A stretch of DNA of 64,000 bases from CADEED01 sp043747875 (lineage in GTDB: Bacteria > Pseudomonadota > Gammaproteobacteria > Steroidobacterales > Steroidobacteraceae), in assembly GCA_043747875.1 (NCBI GenBank), contig JAYTOI010000003.1, positions 1-64,000 of the forward strand, in the 5' to 3' direction. Below are positions 53,568 through 63,025 of the stretch, one piece after another; the first letter of the stretch is position 1; every line of letters begins with the position of its first letter. The position numbers and the translations under genes are program-made. The notes beneath the pieces were generated by a model that worked only from the letters and a program-made list of their open reading frames with translations, was not told the origin of the DNA and made no database searches.

Positions 53568-54659
53568 CTATTGCTGCGTTCCAACCGCCTGGACTTGCGC
53601 CTCGCTCGCGGCGCGTCGTGCAGCTTCGATGACTTCGAGCACCAGCACGGAGTCTTGCGGCTTCACCGGCGGTGGCGCGCCGGCGCACAGCCAATCTACT
53701 GCCTGGGCATAAAAGCGCGCATAGTCGCCGCGCTCCGTCGGTATTCCACGCGTTTCGCCACCTGCGCCAAACTGCCCCCAGTGCTTCGGAGCATCCTCGC
53801 CATACGCAGGAGTGTCAGGACTGCGTCCCGAACGCAGCCAGAGTTCCTGAACGTCTCCTTGAACCTTCGTGTATGCCGCGCGCGTTCCTAGAACCCGCAT
53901 GCGCATGCCTTCCTGAGCGGCCAAGGACGAACCCCACAGGTGCGAACGTGTTCCCGATGCATGATGCAAAGCGATGAAAAAATCGTCGTCTACCACCACG
54001 TGCGGTCGGCGCCGTTCGATCTCCGCGTACACGTGCGTTGCGGGACCAAACAGATGCAGCGCCTGGTCGATCAGGTGCGACCCCAGGTCATACAACAAAC
54101 CACCCGCGTCCTGCGGGTCGCCGTGCTCCCGCCAGGCGTCCTTGGGGGTGGGACGCCAGCGCTCGAAGCGCGATTCGAACCTCAGCACGTTTCCGAGTGC
54201 GCCTTCTGCGAGCAGCCGCTTCACGGTGAGGAAGTCGCCGTCCCAGCGGCGGTTTTGATAAACAGTCAGCGGCACCTTCAGACGTTGCGCTTCGTCGACG
54301 AGGGCTCGCCCCTCATGCGAGGTTGCCGCCATCGGCTTGTCGATGACGACGGCGATGCCGGCCGCAATCGCGGCCCGGGCGAGCGGCACATGAAAGCGGT
54401 TAGGCGTCGCGATCACCACGAGATCGTAGTTTTTCGCGTCCTGCCAGATGCGGTCCGCGGATTCGACGATGCGCGCGTGCGGATGTTCACGCGACGCAGC
54501 ACCGCTGCGCGCCGGATCGGCCGTCACGATGGCCGTCAGCTTCAGCCCGCGGGTGGCTGCGATCAATGGCGCGTGGAAGGATTGGCCGCCCACTCCGTAG
54601 CCGATGAGGCCCACGCGAATGGGATTCGAGCTGGCTTGGCTCTCGTTGAGAGATGGCAT
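53568..54659 (-). CDS. Gfo/Idh/MocA-family oxidoreductase
   Basis: From the ATG at 54659 the product is 363 residues. It has the NAD(P)-binding motif VGLIGYGVGGQSFHAPLI, then the conserved EKP variant VVIDKPMAAT and the sheet domain with AGGLLYDLGSHLIDQALHLFG, where D-x-x-x-H is the usual catalytic pair. The family oxidises or reduces sugars and inositols at the ring or C1. It converges with the MFS gene (33 bp apart), so it is a separate unit. An ATG at 54737 would add 26 residues before the Rossmann fold and is not favoured. Confidence 0.85.
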   Translation of the reverse strand: MPSLNESQASSNPIRVGLIGYGVGGQSFHAPLIAATRGLKLTAIVTADPARSGAASREHPHARIVESADRIWQDAKNYDLVVIATPNRFHVPLARAAIAAGIAVVIDKPMAATSHEGRALVDEAQRLKVPLTVYQNRRWDGDFLTVKRLLAEGALGNVLRFESRFERWRPTPKDAWREHGDPQDAGGLLYDLGSHLIDQALHLFGPATHVYAEIERRRPHVVVDDDFFIALHHASGTRSHLWGSSLAAQEGMRMRVLGTRAAYTKVQGDVQELWLRSGRSPDTPAYGEDAPKHWGQFGAGGETRGIPTERGDYARFYAQAVDWLCAGAPPPVKPQDSVLVLEVIEAARRAASEAQVQAVGTQQ

Positions 54660-55103
54660 GGCACGAGAGTACTCACCCAGGGGCAACCTCGTTGGCATTT
54701 TGAGAGACGAGACGGGACGCTTGACCCGCTCCGGCAATTTGTATCCGTGTTTCCATGCACTCGAACAGACTAGTTAGGGCGGATTGCCTGTGGCTGCGCT
54801 GAGCGCGGTCGGCGTGAGACTGTGGACATCCAGTGAGGCAAAGACCTGGGCCTGCTGTTCCCGGGCCTCCGCCGAGACATGGGACTCGAGTTCTGGGGGC
54901 GACGGTATGAGCGGCATGGCAGGGGCTGCGCGCATCGGATGTGTGCCAGCCCGTGCGGCGGAAATTCACGCCGATTGAAGGTTGACGGCAAACGGGGGAA
55001 ACTCGCCTTGCGCATCGCGGCGCCCTCACGGCCAATCGGGCGTGCACTCTCGGCAGATCTGCGATTCGCGTTGGCTTTCTGGTTCTCTGCACAAGGAGGT
55101 GCC
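54660..55103. other. Divergent regulatory region, no gene recognised
   Basis: This 444-bp gap separates the Gfo/Idh gene (minus) from the xylanase gene (plus). The plus frame of the xylanase is open back to 54879, but that part is Cys/Arg-rich without homology. The xylanase ATG has a perfect AAGGAGGT. No repeat or hairpin stands out. Confidence 0.4.
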
Positions 55104-56606
55104 ATGTCCATTTCATCGATGCCATCAAAGGCGCGCGACACGTCGCACACCATCGTCCGAATCACCCGCAATGTCCTGCGGACGCTTGGCATCGCCCTGG
55201 CGATCTCGGCGATTTCGCCAGCGGTGTTCGGTGCCTGCCAGCACGTCGTGAAATCGGAATGGAGCACCGGTTATGTCGGCGCCATCATCGTCACCAACTC
55301 GACCGCCGCGCCGGTCAACGGCTGGAATGTCTCCTGGCGCTACACGGCCAATCGCGTCACCAGTGTGTGGAACGCCAACCTGAGCGGCAGCAATCCTTAC
55401 ACCGCGGCCTCGTTGAGCTGGAACTCGACCATACGCCCCGGCGAAAGTGTCGAATTCGGATTTCAAGCCAACAAGAATGGCAGCTCCGCGGAACGGCCGG
55501 CGGTAACCGGGGCGATGTGCGGCGGTTCCACGCCAGTGCCGACGCCGGACCCGACCCCTGGTCCGACCCCTGGCCCGATCAATGTTCCGCCACTGCGCAC
55601 GCTCGCCGCCTTTCCCATTGGTGTCGCGGTGAATGCCGGTAGTGAGCCCAAGAGCCTGTTGCGCAATGACGCCCGCGGCCAAGCCGAGCGTGCGGTGGTG
55701 GAGCGGCACTTCAGCAGCCTCACGCCCGGAAACATCATGAAGATGAGCTATCTGCATCCCGCGCAGGACAGTTTCACCTTCAGCCAGGCCGATGAGCTCG
55801 TGAACTACGCGCGCGCGCATGCAATGGCCATTCATGGTCACACGCTCGTCTGGCACGCGGACTACCAGATTCCGAATTGGATGCGCAGCTTCGCGGGCGA
55901 TTGGACCGTGATGCTGCAGACACACGTGAGGACCGTCGTGTCGCGGTACGCCGGCCGCATCGGCGCGTGGGACGTGGTGAACGAAGCCTTCGCCGACGAC
56001 GGCGATGGCAGCGCGGTGAACGGTTATCGAAATTCGCTCTTCTACCAGAAGCTAGGCGCCGGCTATATCGAGAAGGCGTTCCTCGCGGCGCGCGCGGCCG
56101 ATCCGGCGGCCGTTCTGTACTACAACGACTACAACATCGAGGCGGGCCAGCAGAAATTCACCAGGGTCCTGGCCATGGTGGACGATTTCAAAACGCGGCG
56201 CATACCCATCGACGGTATCGGCTTTCAAATGCACATCAATATCGAATGGCCCAGCGTGGCCCAGATCGAGAACGCCATGCGGCAGGTGGTGCAGCGGGGT
56301 TTGAAAGTCAGGCTCTCCGAGCTGGACATCCCCGTCAATACGTTTGCGAACCCCAACAAATACGCCACGTTCACCGCTGAAGCTGCGCAAAGGCAGGAGG
56401 CGAAGTACCGCGAAGTCGTGGCGGCGTATCTGAGAATCGTGCCGGCCAATCTGCGCGGCGGCATCACGGTCTGGGGCCTGTATGACGGCGACAGCTGGTT
56501 GATACCTCTTTATGGTCGCGCGGACTGGCCCCTGCTGCTCAACGATGCGCTGCAATCCAAACCGGCAACTCGAGGCTTTGCCAACGCGCTCACCGGAACC
56601 CCGTAG
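55104..56606 (+). CDS. Secreted CBM2-GH10 endo-1,4-beta-xylanase
   Basis: From the ATG at 55104 (after AAGGAGGT) the product is 500 residues. After an export signal comes a CBM2 module (about 46-140; CQHVVKSEWSTGYVGAIIVT, NGWNVSWRY, ending in CGG), a Pro/Thr-rich linker (PTPDPTPGPTPGP) and a GH10 barrel with HGHTLVWHADYQIPNWM, WDVVNEAF (acid/base Glu294) and VRLSELDIPV (nucleophile Glu406), plus GITVWGLYDGDSWL. It cuts the xylan backbone, and CBM2 binds crystalline cellulose or xylan. This extends the region's targets from pectin to xylan. The second TonB receptor follows 142 bp downstream. Confidence 0.92.
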   Translation: MSISSMPSKARDTSHTIVRITRNVLRTLGIALAISAISPAVFGACQHVVKSEWSTGYVGAIIVTNSTAAPVNGWNVSWRYTANRVTSVWNANLSGSNPYTAASLSWNSTIRPGESVEFGFQANKNGSSAERPAVTGAMCGGSTPVPTPDPTPGPTPGPINVPPLRTLAAFPIGVAVNAGSEPKSLLRNDARGQAERAVVERHFSSLTPGNIMKMSYLHPAQDSFTFSQADELVNYARAHAMAIHGHTLVWHADYQIPNWMRSFAGDWTVMLQTHVRTVVSRYAGRIGAWDVVNEAFADDGDGSAVNGYRNSLFYQKLGAGYIEKAFLAARAADPAAVLYYNDYNIEAGQQKFTRVLAMVDDFKTRRIPIDGIGFQMHINIEWPSVAQIENAMRQVVQRGLKVRLSELDIPVNTFANPNKYATFTAEAAQRQEAKYREVVAAYLRIVPANLRGGITVWGLYDGDSWLIPLYGRADWPLLLNDALQSKPATRGFANALTGTP

Positions 56607-56748
56607 CTGTTAGGCGCCGAGCGGCCGCGTCGGCGTTGACACCTGCGAGCGTTATTGCTGCAATGATTTCCACAAATGAAATGGCCGCCAGCTTGGGCTA
56701 GCAAGCTGCACGACGGCCGTCGCTGCCGATCAAAGTGAGGGATGGCTC

Positions 56749-59715
56749 ATGATTTCCACGCGTAAACACGCTCTTTTGGGAGTTGGATCGCTGCTGGTGC
56801 CGTGGATGGTCGCGGCGCCACCCGCACAGGCCGCCGACGCCCCACCGGCTGGCGCGGACGATGTGCAGGAGGTGGTGGTGACCGGCTTTCGCGCGAGCCT
56901 GGCGGGAGCTCTCGCCATCAAGCGCGAGACCGATGGCATTCTCGACGTCATCAAGGCTGAGGACATAGCCAAGTTCCCCGACGCGAATCTCGCGGAGTCC
57001 TTGCAGCGCGTGCCCGGTGTGTCGTTGACGCGCGGCGATGGCGGAGAGGGAAAGCAGATCACGGTTCGCGGCCTGAACGCCGGTTTTACGCGGGTGCGCA
57101 TCAACGGCATCGAAGCGGTTGCCGCCACGGGCGCCTCGGACATCAACGGCAGTACGAATCGCGGCCGCGGATTCGACTTCAGTGTGTTTGCTTCCGAGCT
57201 GTTCAGTGCACTGGAGGTGCGGAAATCCGCCAATTCCGGCGTCGAAGAAGGGTCTCTCGGTGCAACCGTGGACCTGCACACGGGAAGCGCGTTCGACTTT
57301 GGCGGTCCCACCTTCGCGGTGGGGGCGCAAATCACTCACAGCGATTTGTCGGGACAGCAGCACCCGCGTTTCACCGCGCTGGCTTCCAATACCTGGGATG
57401 ACTTCGGCGCGCTGATTTCGGTGGCTTATTCCAAGCGTGCGGCAGTGGAGGAGGGCTACGAGGCGGTCGAGCTGCTCACCGCGAATGCGGACGGCGGATT
57501 CTGCTCGCCTGTCGGCGTCGCACCGCAATCTCCCGCGAACGATGCGGTACGCGGTACCGATGCCAACAATTGCGCTACCGCACAGCCGCGCACCTCCTCG
57601 CTGGCGGCTTACAACGAGGTCTTCTCACGCACCGACAATTTCGGTGGAATCGTCGCGGTGCCGGCCGCGGGAACCGGAGCGTTTGCGCCGCGCATCCCCA
57701 GGTATCGCCGCTCGAGCACCGAATACGAACGCACCGGCGTGAGCGTCGGCTTCGAATGGCGGCCCTCGAGCGCCACATCCCTCGAGCTCGATGGTCTGCT
57801 CGGCCGGTTCGAGAACGTGCGCGAAGACAACTACATCGAAGCCATTTCGTTCGGACGTTCGGTAGCGCAAGCGAACGGCAAGCCGCACACCTCGATCCGC
57901 GACGTGGCCTTCGACAGCGATGGCTCGTGGCTGTACGGAGCTTTCGACGGCGTCGACATCCGCACCGAAGGTCTGCGCGACCAATACACCACCGACTTCA
58001 CGCAGTTTGTGCTGTCAGGCCGCCACGACTTCGGCGAGACCTTCAGCATCGATGCGTTGGCGGGCGTCTCCGATGCGAAGCTCGATGAGCCGGTTCGAAC
58101 CACCGTGCAATTCGATGCGCCCAACGTCAATGGATACTCATTCGATTTTCGCGACAACAACAACGTTCCGACTCTCAATCACGTCATCGACGTCGCCAAT
58201 CCTGAAAGCTTCAGGTTCCTGCCGCGTGGCGCCGACGGCACGGTGTACGGGCAGTTCGTCGGACGTCTGCTCAATACAGAGAACCGCCTGAAGACCGCGG
58301 AGGTCAACACGCGCTGGCAGTTCGCCGAGCAGGTCGCTTTGCGCGCGGGCATCTCGCAGCGGAGCAATGAGTGGAGCAATTACGAAGTGGCCTTCGGGTC
58401 CAATGGAGCGAATCCACCGCTGCCGGCCGGCACGACGATGGCGAGTATTTCGCGCCAGATACGAGATTTCGGTGACGGCCTCGGCGGTGTGGGTGTTCCT
58501 GCTTCATGGGCGGCGGTCGATCTCGACCGCTTCCTGCAGGTGCTCGACATCCACTGCAATTGCGCCGAGGTTCCTGGATCCCGATACGACACGCTCAACC
58601 AGGTCGTGCGCGGCGTGCAGGAAGACATCCTCGCCGGCTATCTCATGGCGGACTTCAAGTTCGACTTGTTCTCGCTGCCCTTCCGCGGCGACATCGGCGT
58701 TCGATACGTGAAGACCGACGTGGACTCGACCGGGGTGGTCGCGGCAGGCACGACGCGCGAGATCGTCACACTTCCCGATAGCTATTCCGACACTCTGCCG
58801 GCGTTCAACCTCACCGCAGAGCTGCCGAAGAACATCCTGCTGCGGCTCTCCGCCGCCAAGACCCTGGCGAGGCCCGAATACACCGATCTGTCGCCTTCGA
58901 CGACGATCACCGCGCAGAACCAGACCGTGAGCATCGGAAATCCGAGTCTCGACCCGATCCGCGCGGACACCATCGATCTGCAGGCCGAGTGGTATTTCGC
59001 GGCCAATTCGCTGCTCTCGGTCGGCGTTTTCCACAAGGACATCGAGACGTTCATTCAAGGCGTGAGTGAGCGAGTGCCCTTCAACACTCTGGGGCTGCCC
59101 GACTCGATCCTGATCAGCGGTGGCTGTTCGATCACTGGTGGGACTCCTGCGTGCCCCACGCTTCCCACCACCGTCGTGACCGCGAACCGGCGGGTGAACA
59201 CCAGCGGCGGTCCGCTCGACGGAATCGAGATCAGCTTCCAGAGCCCGTTCAGCTTTCTGCCGGGCTTCTGGCGCGACTTCGGAATTCTCGCCAACTACAC
59301 GCACGTCGAATCGGACATCACCTTCGTCACGCGGGTCGACAATCCCAACACTCCGGCGAACGAGTTGCTGACTCAAAACGCCAATTTCACCGGGCTCTCG
59401 CCGGACGCCTACAACGCCACGCTCTACTACGAGAATCCCAGGTTCAGCGCGCGCGTTTCCCTCGCGCATCGCTCGGACTATCTATTGAACGTGCTCGGGA
59501 ACGTCAATGGACACGACGTGACGACCGTGGAGGCATCCACCAATCTGGACTTCAGCATGTCCTATAACCTCGACGAGTCCCTGCGCGTGACGCTGGAAGG
59601 GCAGAACCTCACGGATCAGCCATTGCGGTACGGTCGCGACACTGGCCGTGACGACACACTGCTCTACGTCCACTCGGGGCGCCTGCTCTTGTTAGGCGTG
59701 AGCTATCGTTTTTGA
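56749..59715 (+). CDS. TonB-dependent receptor, carbohydrate-uptake type
   Basis: The 988-residue receptor begins MISTRKHALLGVGSLLVPWM with cleavage near AQAAD. The plug starts VQEVVVTGFRASLAGALAIK and includes KFPDANLAESLQRVPGVSLT, GLNAGFTRVRINGIEAV and EGSLGATVDLHTG. The barrel ends with LLLLGVSYRF, a terminal Phe. GAGGGATGGCTC precedes the ATG. It belongs to the same TIGR01782-like group as the receptor at 48540 but is clearly distinct, which implies another oligosaccharide. Lying between the GH10 and GH30-like genes, xylo- or gluco-oligosaccharides are plausible ligands. Confidence 0.9.
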   Translation: MISTRKHALLGVGSLLVPWMVAAPPAQAADAPPAGADDVQEVVVTGFRASLAGALAIKRETDGILDVIKAEDIAKFPDANLAESLQRVPGVSLTRGDGGEGKQITVRGLNAGFTRVRINGIEAVAATGASDINGSTNRGRGFDFSVFASELFSALEVRKSANSGVEEGSLGATVDLHTGSAFDFGGPTFAVGAQITHSDLSGQQHPRFTALASNTWDDFGALISVAYSKRAAVEEGYEAVELLTANADGGFCSPVGVAPQSPANDAVRGTDANNCATAQPRTSSLAAYNEVFSRTDNFGGIVAVPAAGTGAFAPRIPRYRRSSTEYERTGVSVGFEWRPSSATSLELDGLLGRFENVREDNYIEAISFGRSVAQANGKPHTSIRDVAFDSDGSWLYGAFDGVDIRTEGLRDQYTTDFTQFVLSGRHDFGETFSIDALAGVSDAKLDEPVRTTVQFDAPNVNGYSFDFRDNNNVPTLNHVIDVANPESFRFLPRGADGTVYGQFVGRLLNTENRLKTAEVNTRWQFAEQVALRAGISQRSNEWSNYEVAFGSNGANPPLPAGTTMASISRQIRDFGDGLGGVGVPASWAAVDLDRFLQVLDIHCNCAEVPGSRYDTLNQVVRGVQEDILAGYLMADFKFDLFSLPFRGDIGVRYVKTDVDSTGVVAAGTTREIVTLPDSYSDTLPAFNLTAELPKNILLRLSAAKTLARPEYTDLSPSTTITAQNQTVSIGNPSLDPIRADTIDLQAEWYFAANSLLSVGVFHKDIETFIQGVSERVPFNTLGLPDSILISGGCSITGGTPACPTLPTTVVTANRRVNTSGGPLDGIEISFQSPFSFLPGFWRDFGILANYTHVESDITFVTRVDNPNTPANELLTQNANFTGLSPDAYNATLYYENPRFSARVSLAHRSDYLLNVLGNVNGHDVTTVEASTNLDFSMSYNLDESLRVTLEGQNLTDQPLRYGRDTGRDDTLLYVHSGRLLLLGVSYRF

Positions 59716-59759
59716 GCCTGTTGTTCGAGTTCGCCGCGACCTTCGAATGGACAGGCGTC

Positions 59760-61733
59760 TCACTGCGCAGCGGCAGTGCTGACGAGCGTGGTGAGGCTGC
59801 GCGGCTGGAGCGTGAGGCTGGTCGGGTCCACGCCAGCCTCCCGCTGCATTCCTTGCGTTTCGGTGGTGAGCCAGGCCTCGACTTTCCCCGGCAGGCCGGT
59901 GAGCACGGCCTTGCGCGCAGGACCCATGTTGAGCACGTGCACCACCGTCTGGCGCGCGCTCCTGAATGCGCTCACCAGGACGTCCGGCTGATCGCTGGCA
60001 CCTGCCACGCCCCGGCTGTCGAACGGCGTCAGGTTGACCATCTGTTTCATCAACCAGAAGCGGCCCGTGGGCTCGACTTTGCCGTCAGCCGCGACGCGCA
60101 CCAGACCGTAGTCCTGCGTGTACTGCCAGTACAGTGAGGACTGGGGTTGCGCATGGCGCAACAGATGCTGGATCTGCTCGAGCTCGCGCAATCCATAATC
60201 GAAGCTGTCGTAGTTGCGATTGCGCCAGGAGCCCGGATCCAGCCCCTGCTCTGCGACCAGCAGCGGTAGTTGGAGCCAGCGGGCAACGTCGTGCCAAGCC
60301 GCATACTGCTCCGCGGAGCCGTTGTTCCAGCTGTGGAAGGACAGGGCGCCCACGTATTTCATCGCCTCCGGATCGGCGGCCGTCGCGAGCACATAGCGAT
60401 GCGAATCGCGCGGGTTCGCGGTGTCGCCGAGGAGCATGCGCGTCTTGAATCCTTCGCGCCGCAGATATGCGCCGATGCGCCTGGTCATGTCTCGATGCGC
60501 TTCCGGTGAGAAGCCGATATCCACGCCGAGATCCGGCTCGTTGAACGAGAACAGGTCGGGTTCGGCTCCGTAGTTTTTCTTCAGGTAGTGTAGATAGCTG
60601 CCAAAGAGCTCGAGCAACTCGTCCCAGCGTTCTCCAGCGATTTTTCGACCGAAGCTGCCCGGCGGTCTGGTATTGGGGTCGGTATAGAAACGCTCGGGCA
60701 CCCGCCAGACGCTGATGATCCAAGGCACGCCCTTGTTGTGAATGCGCTGGATGCGCTGGAAGTCCTCGGACAGCATCGTCCCGGGCTTGGCGCGCTCGCG
60801 ATCCCATGCCGTGGCCTTGAGCTCGTGCCGCGACCAGGCAAGGTTCAGCTGCTCCAACAGGTACCCGGTCACGAGCGGATCCGTTCCCCAGCAGTAGTTG
60901 CCACCGAAACCGTCGAACGGATACAGCGGTTTATCTGCCTCGACGCGCAGTTGCGCGGGCGCGGCCGCGGCTGTGCCCTCGATCTTCACGTCCAGCGAAA
61001 TGCCCGCGGAGCTGCCGGGCTGCCAGAGACCTTTCAGCACCGGAATCCGTAGTCGATAGGACCGGCCAGCCTCGTCCCAGCGATCGGTGATGAGGAGCTT
61101 GCGCGGCTCGTCGAGCGCCAAATCGACTTTCCAGTTCTGCCGTGCGTCGGTGAATCCGGATCCGGTCGTGTTGCCCGCGAACACGATTCCGGGACGCCCG
61201 ATTGCTTCGAGCGCAGCCGGCCGCGAAACGGGCGCTGCGCCCGGCTTTTCGCTGCCGGGTTTCAAGAGCCCGCCCGCGAACAGCTCGCGTGGCAGGTCGA
61301 TGAGGTAATCGGCGGATTCGATCACCAGCGGGCGCCGGCCACCTCCGAAATGCAGCTTGCCGACGAAGTGGAGCCCACCCGGGGCTTCGCTCCACGACAC
61401 TTCGAAGTCGATCGCGGCCGCATTGGGCAGTGTCGTCGTCCCTTTCCACGAGAGCGCATTGCCGTCGCGCGTGATCGGCGCGCTCTGGTCATGAGGCTGG
61501 ATCTGGATTTCCGGTCCGCCTTCGAAACGGACCACGAACCCCGCCGCGATGGGGATGCGCGCTCCATCGTGGATGATGGCAACGAGTTTTCCGGCGCTGT
61601 CGAAGACACCGACCTCGGCAGTTGCGCAGAAGGTAGGTGCCGCGAGGACCCACACGCTCGCGGCCAGCACCCACGAATGCCCCGACCTTGACAAACCCCG
61701 CATTAGCGCAGAGCGGGTTGCTGAACGATGCAT
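59760..61733 (-). CDS. Secreted GH30-like (clan GH-A) glycosidase
   Basis: The 657-residue protein has an export signal (SWVLAASVWVLAAPTFC). The N-terminal 270 residues are beta-rich. The barrel contains PFDGFGGNYCWGT, IISVWRVPERFY, LFSFNEPDLGVDIG (acid/base Glu) and LPLLVAEQGLDPGS (nucleophile Glu), matching the clan-A pattern of GH30 or GH39/GH5-like enzymes; 'FDGFGG' is most like GH30. A small C-terminal beta-sandwich ends the protein. Substrate may be beta-glucan, xylan or galactan. The ATG at 61733 is preferred to 61703 because a GGAGT precedes it. Confidence 0.7.
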   Translation of the reverse strand: MHRSATRSALMRGLSRSGHSWVLAASVWVLAAPTFCATAEVGVFDSAGKLVAIIHDGARIPIAAGFVVRFEGGPEIQIQPHDQSAPITRDGNALSWKGTTTLPNAAAIDFEVSWSEAPGGLHFVGKLHFGGGRRPLVIESADYLIDLPRELFAGGLLKPGSEKPGAAPVSRPAALEAIGRPGIVFAGNTTGSGFTDARQNWKVDLALDEPRKLLITDRWDEAGRSYRLRIPVLKGLWQPGSSAGISLDVKIEGTAAAAPAQLRVEADKPLYPFDGFGGNYCWGTDPLVTGYLLEQLNLAWSRHELKATAWDRERAKPGTMLSEDFQRIQRIHNKGVPWIISVWRVPERFYTDPNTRPPGSFGRKIAGERWDELLELFGSYLHYLKKNYGAEPDLFSFNEPDLGVDIGFSPEAHRDMTRRIGAYLRREGFKTRMLLGDTANPRDSHRYVLATAADPEAMKYVGALSFHSWNNGSAEQYAAWHDVARWLQLPLLVAEQGLDPGSWRNRNYDSFDYGLRELEQIQHLLRHAQPQSSLYWQYTQDYGLVRVAADGKVEPTGRFWLMKQMVNLTPFDSRGVAGASDQPDVLVSAFRSARQTVVHVLNMGPARKAVLTGLPGKVEAWLTTETQGMQREAGVDPTSLTLQPRSLTTLVSTAAAQ

Positions 61734-62096
61734 GGGACTCCAAGTGGAACGCTTCGGATCGGCCGAGTATGGCGTGAAGGGAGTTGCGTCGAAAGAGAGC
61801 GAACCCGCAGGCGGCCAGACGCAGGACGCCTGGACGGCGCGTGGGCCGGGACCAACCGACCGTCTGAAACCGGCGAGCCGGCGATGGGCACGACCATCGA
61901 ACGCGTTTCGCGAACGCCTGCGACGATTTCCTGGTCTATCTACCTGGGAAGCCCGGCATCGCGGGAGGCACGCGCATCAGTCAGTGTCGTAAACGAAGCG
62001 CTGCGGCAGGACTCCGAAGCGTTGTGGCGGCCTCGATACAAACGGCTCGATTCGGACTGGTAGTTCGTCGCGACTCGTCAGGCCGCGAATCCGGAT
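61734..62096. other. Intergenic region upstream of the GH30-like gene
   Basis: This 363-bp gap lies between two minus-strand genes and should contain the GH30-like gene's promoter. Frames here are Arg/Pro-rich and unlike the neighbours. It contains a CTATCTA motif (61936-61942) but no gene. Confidence 0.4.
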
Positions 62097-62921
62097 TCAG
62101 TTCTCGTCGCCGATACAGGTGTCGGCAATGTGCCGCGCGGCGGTGCGCAGGCAGTCGATCACCGTTTTCATCTGCGGTTGCCCGGTCTCGAATTCAGCGT
62201 ACGGTACTGTGAGAGCGGCAATCGCGTGCCCGTGCCGCAAAATCGGCGCTGAAACATCGACGATTCCACCGAGGATCGGGGATGCCCGCACGAGCAGGCC
62301 TTTCGCGCGGATCTCTTCGAGCCGCGCCCGCGCCCGGCCTTCGACGATCTGCCGCGGTCCAGGAACGGAGGCGGGGGGGCGCGAACGGAACGCGAGCAGA
62401 ACGTGGCCGGCCGCAGTCTTGCCGAGGGGCGCGCGATACCCGAGCGCAATCGAAAACCCGGCGTTGTCGGGACGCGGCTGACACGCCACCACTACGGCAT
62501 CGGTACCGGTCGCGACGCACAGAAAACACGCTTGTCGAGTGTGGAACGCAAGATCGCCCATGATGGGACGCGCCGCGTCCACGAGGGGCGTCAGCCGTGG
62601 CGAAGCAGTAGCTAGCGCGAGAACCTGGTCTGAAATCACGTACGCACCGGTTTGCGTGCTGCGACGGACGAATCCGCGGGCGTCGAGCAGATGCATGATT
62701 CGAAAGATCTCACTGGCGCGCCGTTTGATGCAGCGGCCGATCTCCGAAAGGCTCAAAGGTGTCCGCGAGTGCGCCAGCAGCTCGAGCACTTCGAGTCCTC
62801 GTTCCAGGGCCGGGGCACGATATCGCGCGAGCTTCAGGCGCTGAGCATTGCTCCACGGCCGCTCGCCCGGCGGCCCGCCGGATCGTTTCTCGAAGTCGCG
62901 CGAATCACTTTGGAAGGTCAT
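62097..62921 (-). CDS. IclR-family transcription regulator
   Basis: The 274-residue protein has an IclR helix-turn-helix (about 35-95; APALERGLEVLELLAHSRTP, LSEIGRCIKRRASEIFRIMH, RGFVRRSTQTGAYVIS) and an effector domain with GYRAPLGKTAAGHVLLAF and VDVSAPILRHGHAIAALTVP. IclR regulators in such loci often sense sugar acids or aromatic acids. It is divergent from the DUF4450 gene, 104 bp away, which is its likely target. The start at 62921 is kept although an internal start nearer the HTH cannot be excluded. Confidence 0.85.
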   Translation of the reverse strand: MTFQSDSRDFEKRSGGPPGERPWSNAQRLKLARYRAPALERGLEVLELLAHSRTPLSLSEIGRCIKRRASEIFRIMHLLDARGFVRRSTQTGAYVISDQVLALATASPRLTPLVDAARPIMGDLAFHTRQACFLCVATGTDAVVVACQPRPDNAGFSIALGYRAPLGKTAAGHVLLAFRSRPPASVPGPRQIVEGRARARLEEIRAKGLLVRASPILGGIVDVSAPILRHGHAIAALTVPYAEFETGQPQMKTVIDCLRTAARHIADTCIGDEN

Positions 62922-63025
62922 CCGCTGCCTCCATGCCGCTCGCCACTACCGCGGTTTTTCGCCGCTTGCCAGCGCTGGCAATCCTCATCGATCCCCGGCA
63001 CCCTTGTCTACTGCACAGAGGAACT

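Noticed and set aside
58504..59469. 321-residue minus-strand frame
   Set aside because: Antisense to the second TonB receptor; low-complexity Arg/Val/Glu composition.
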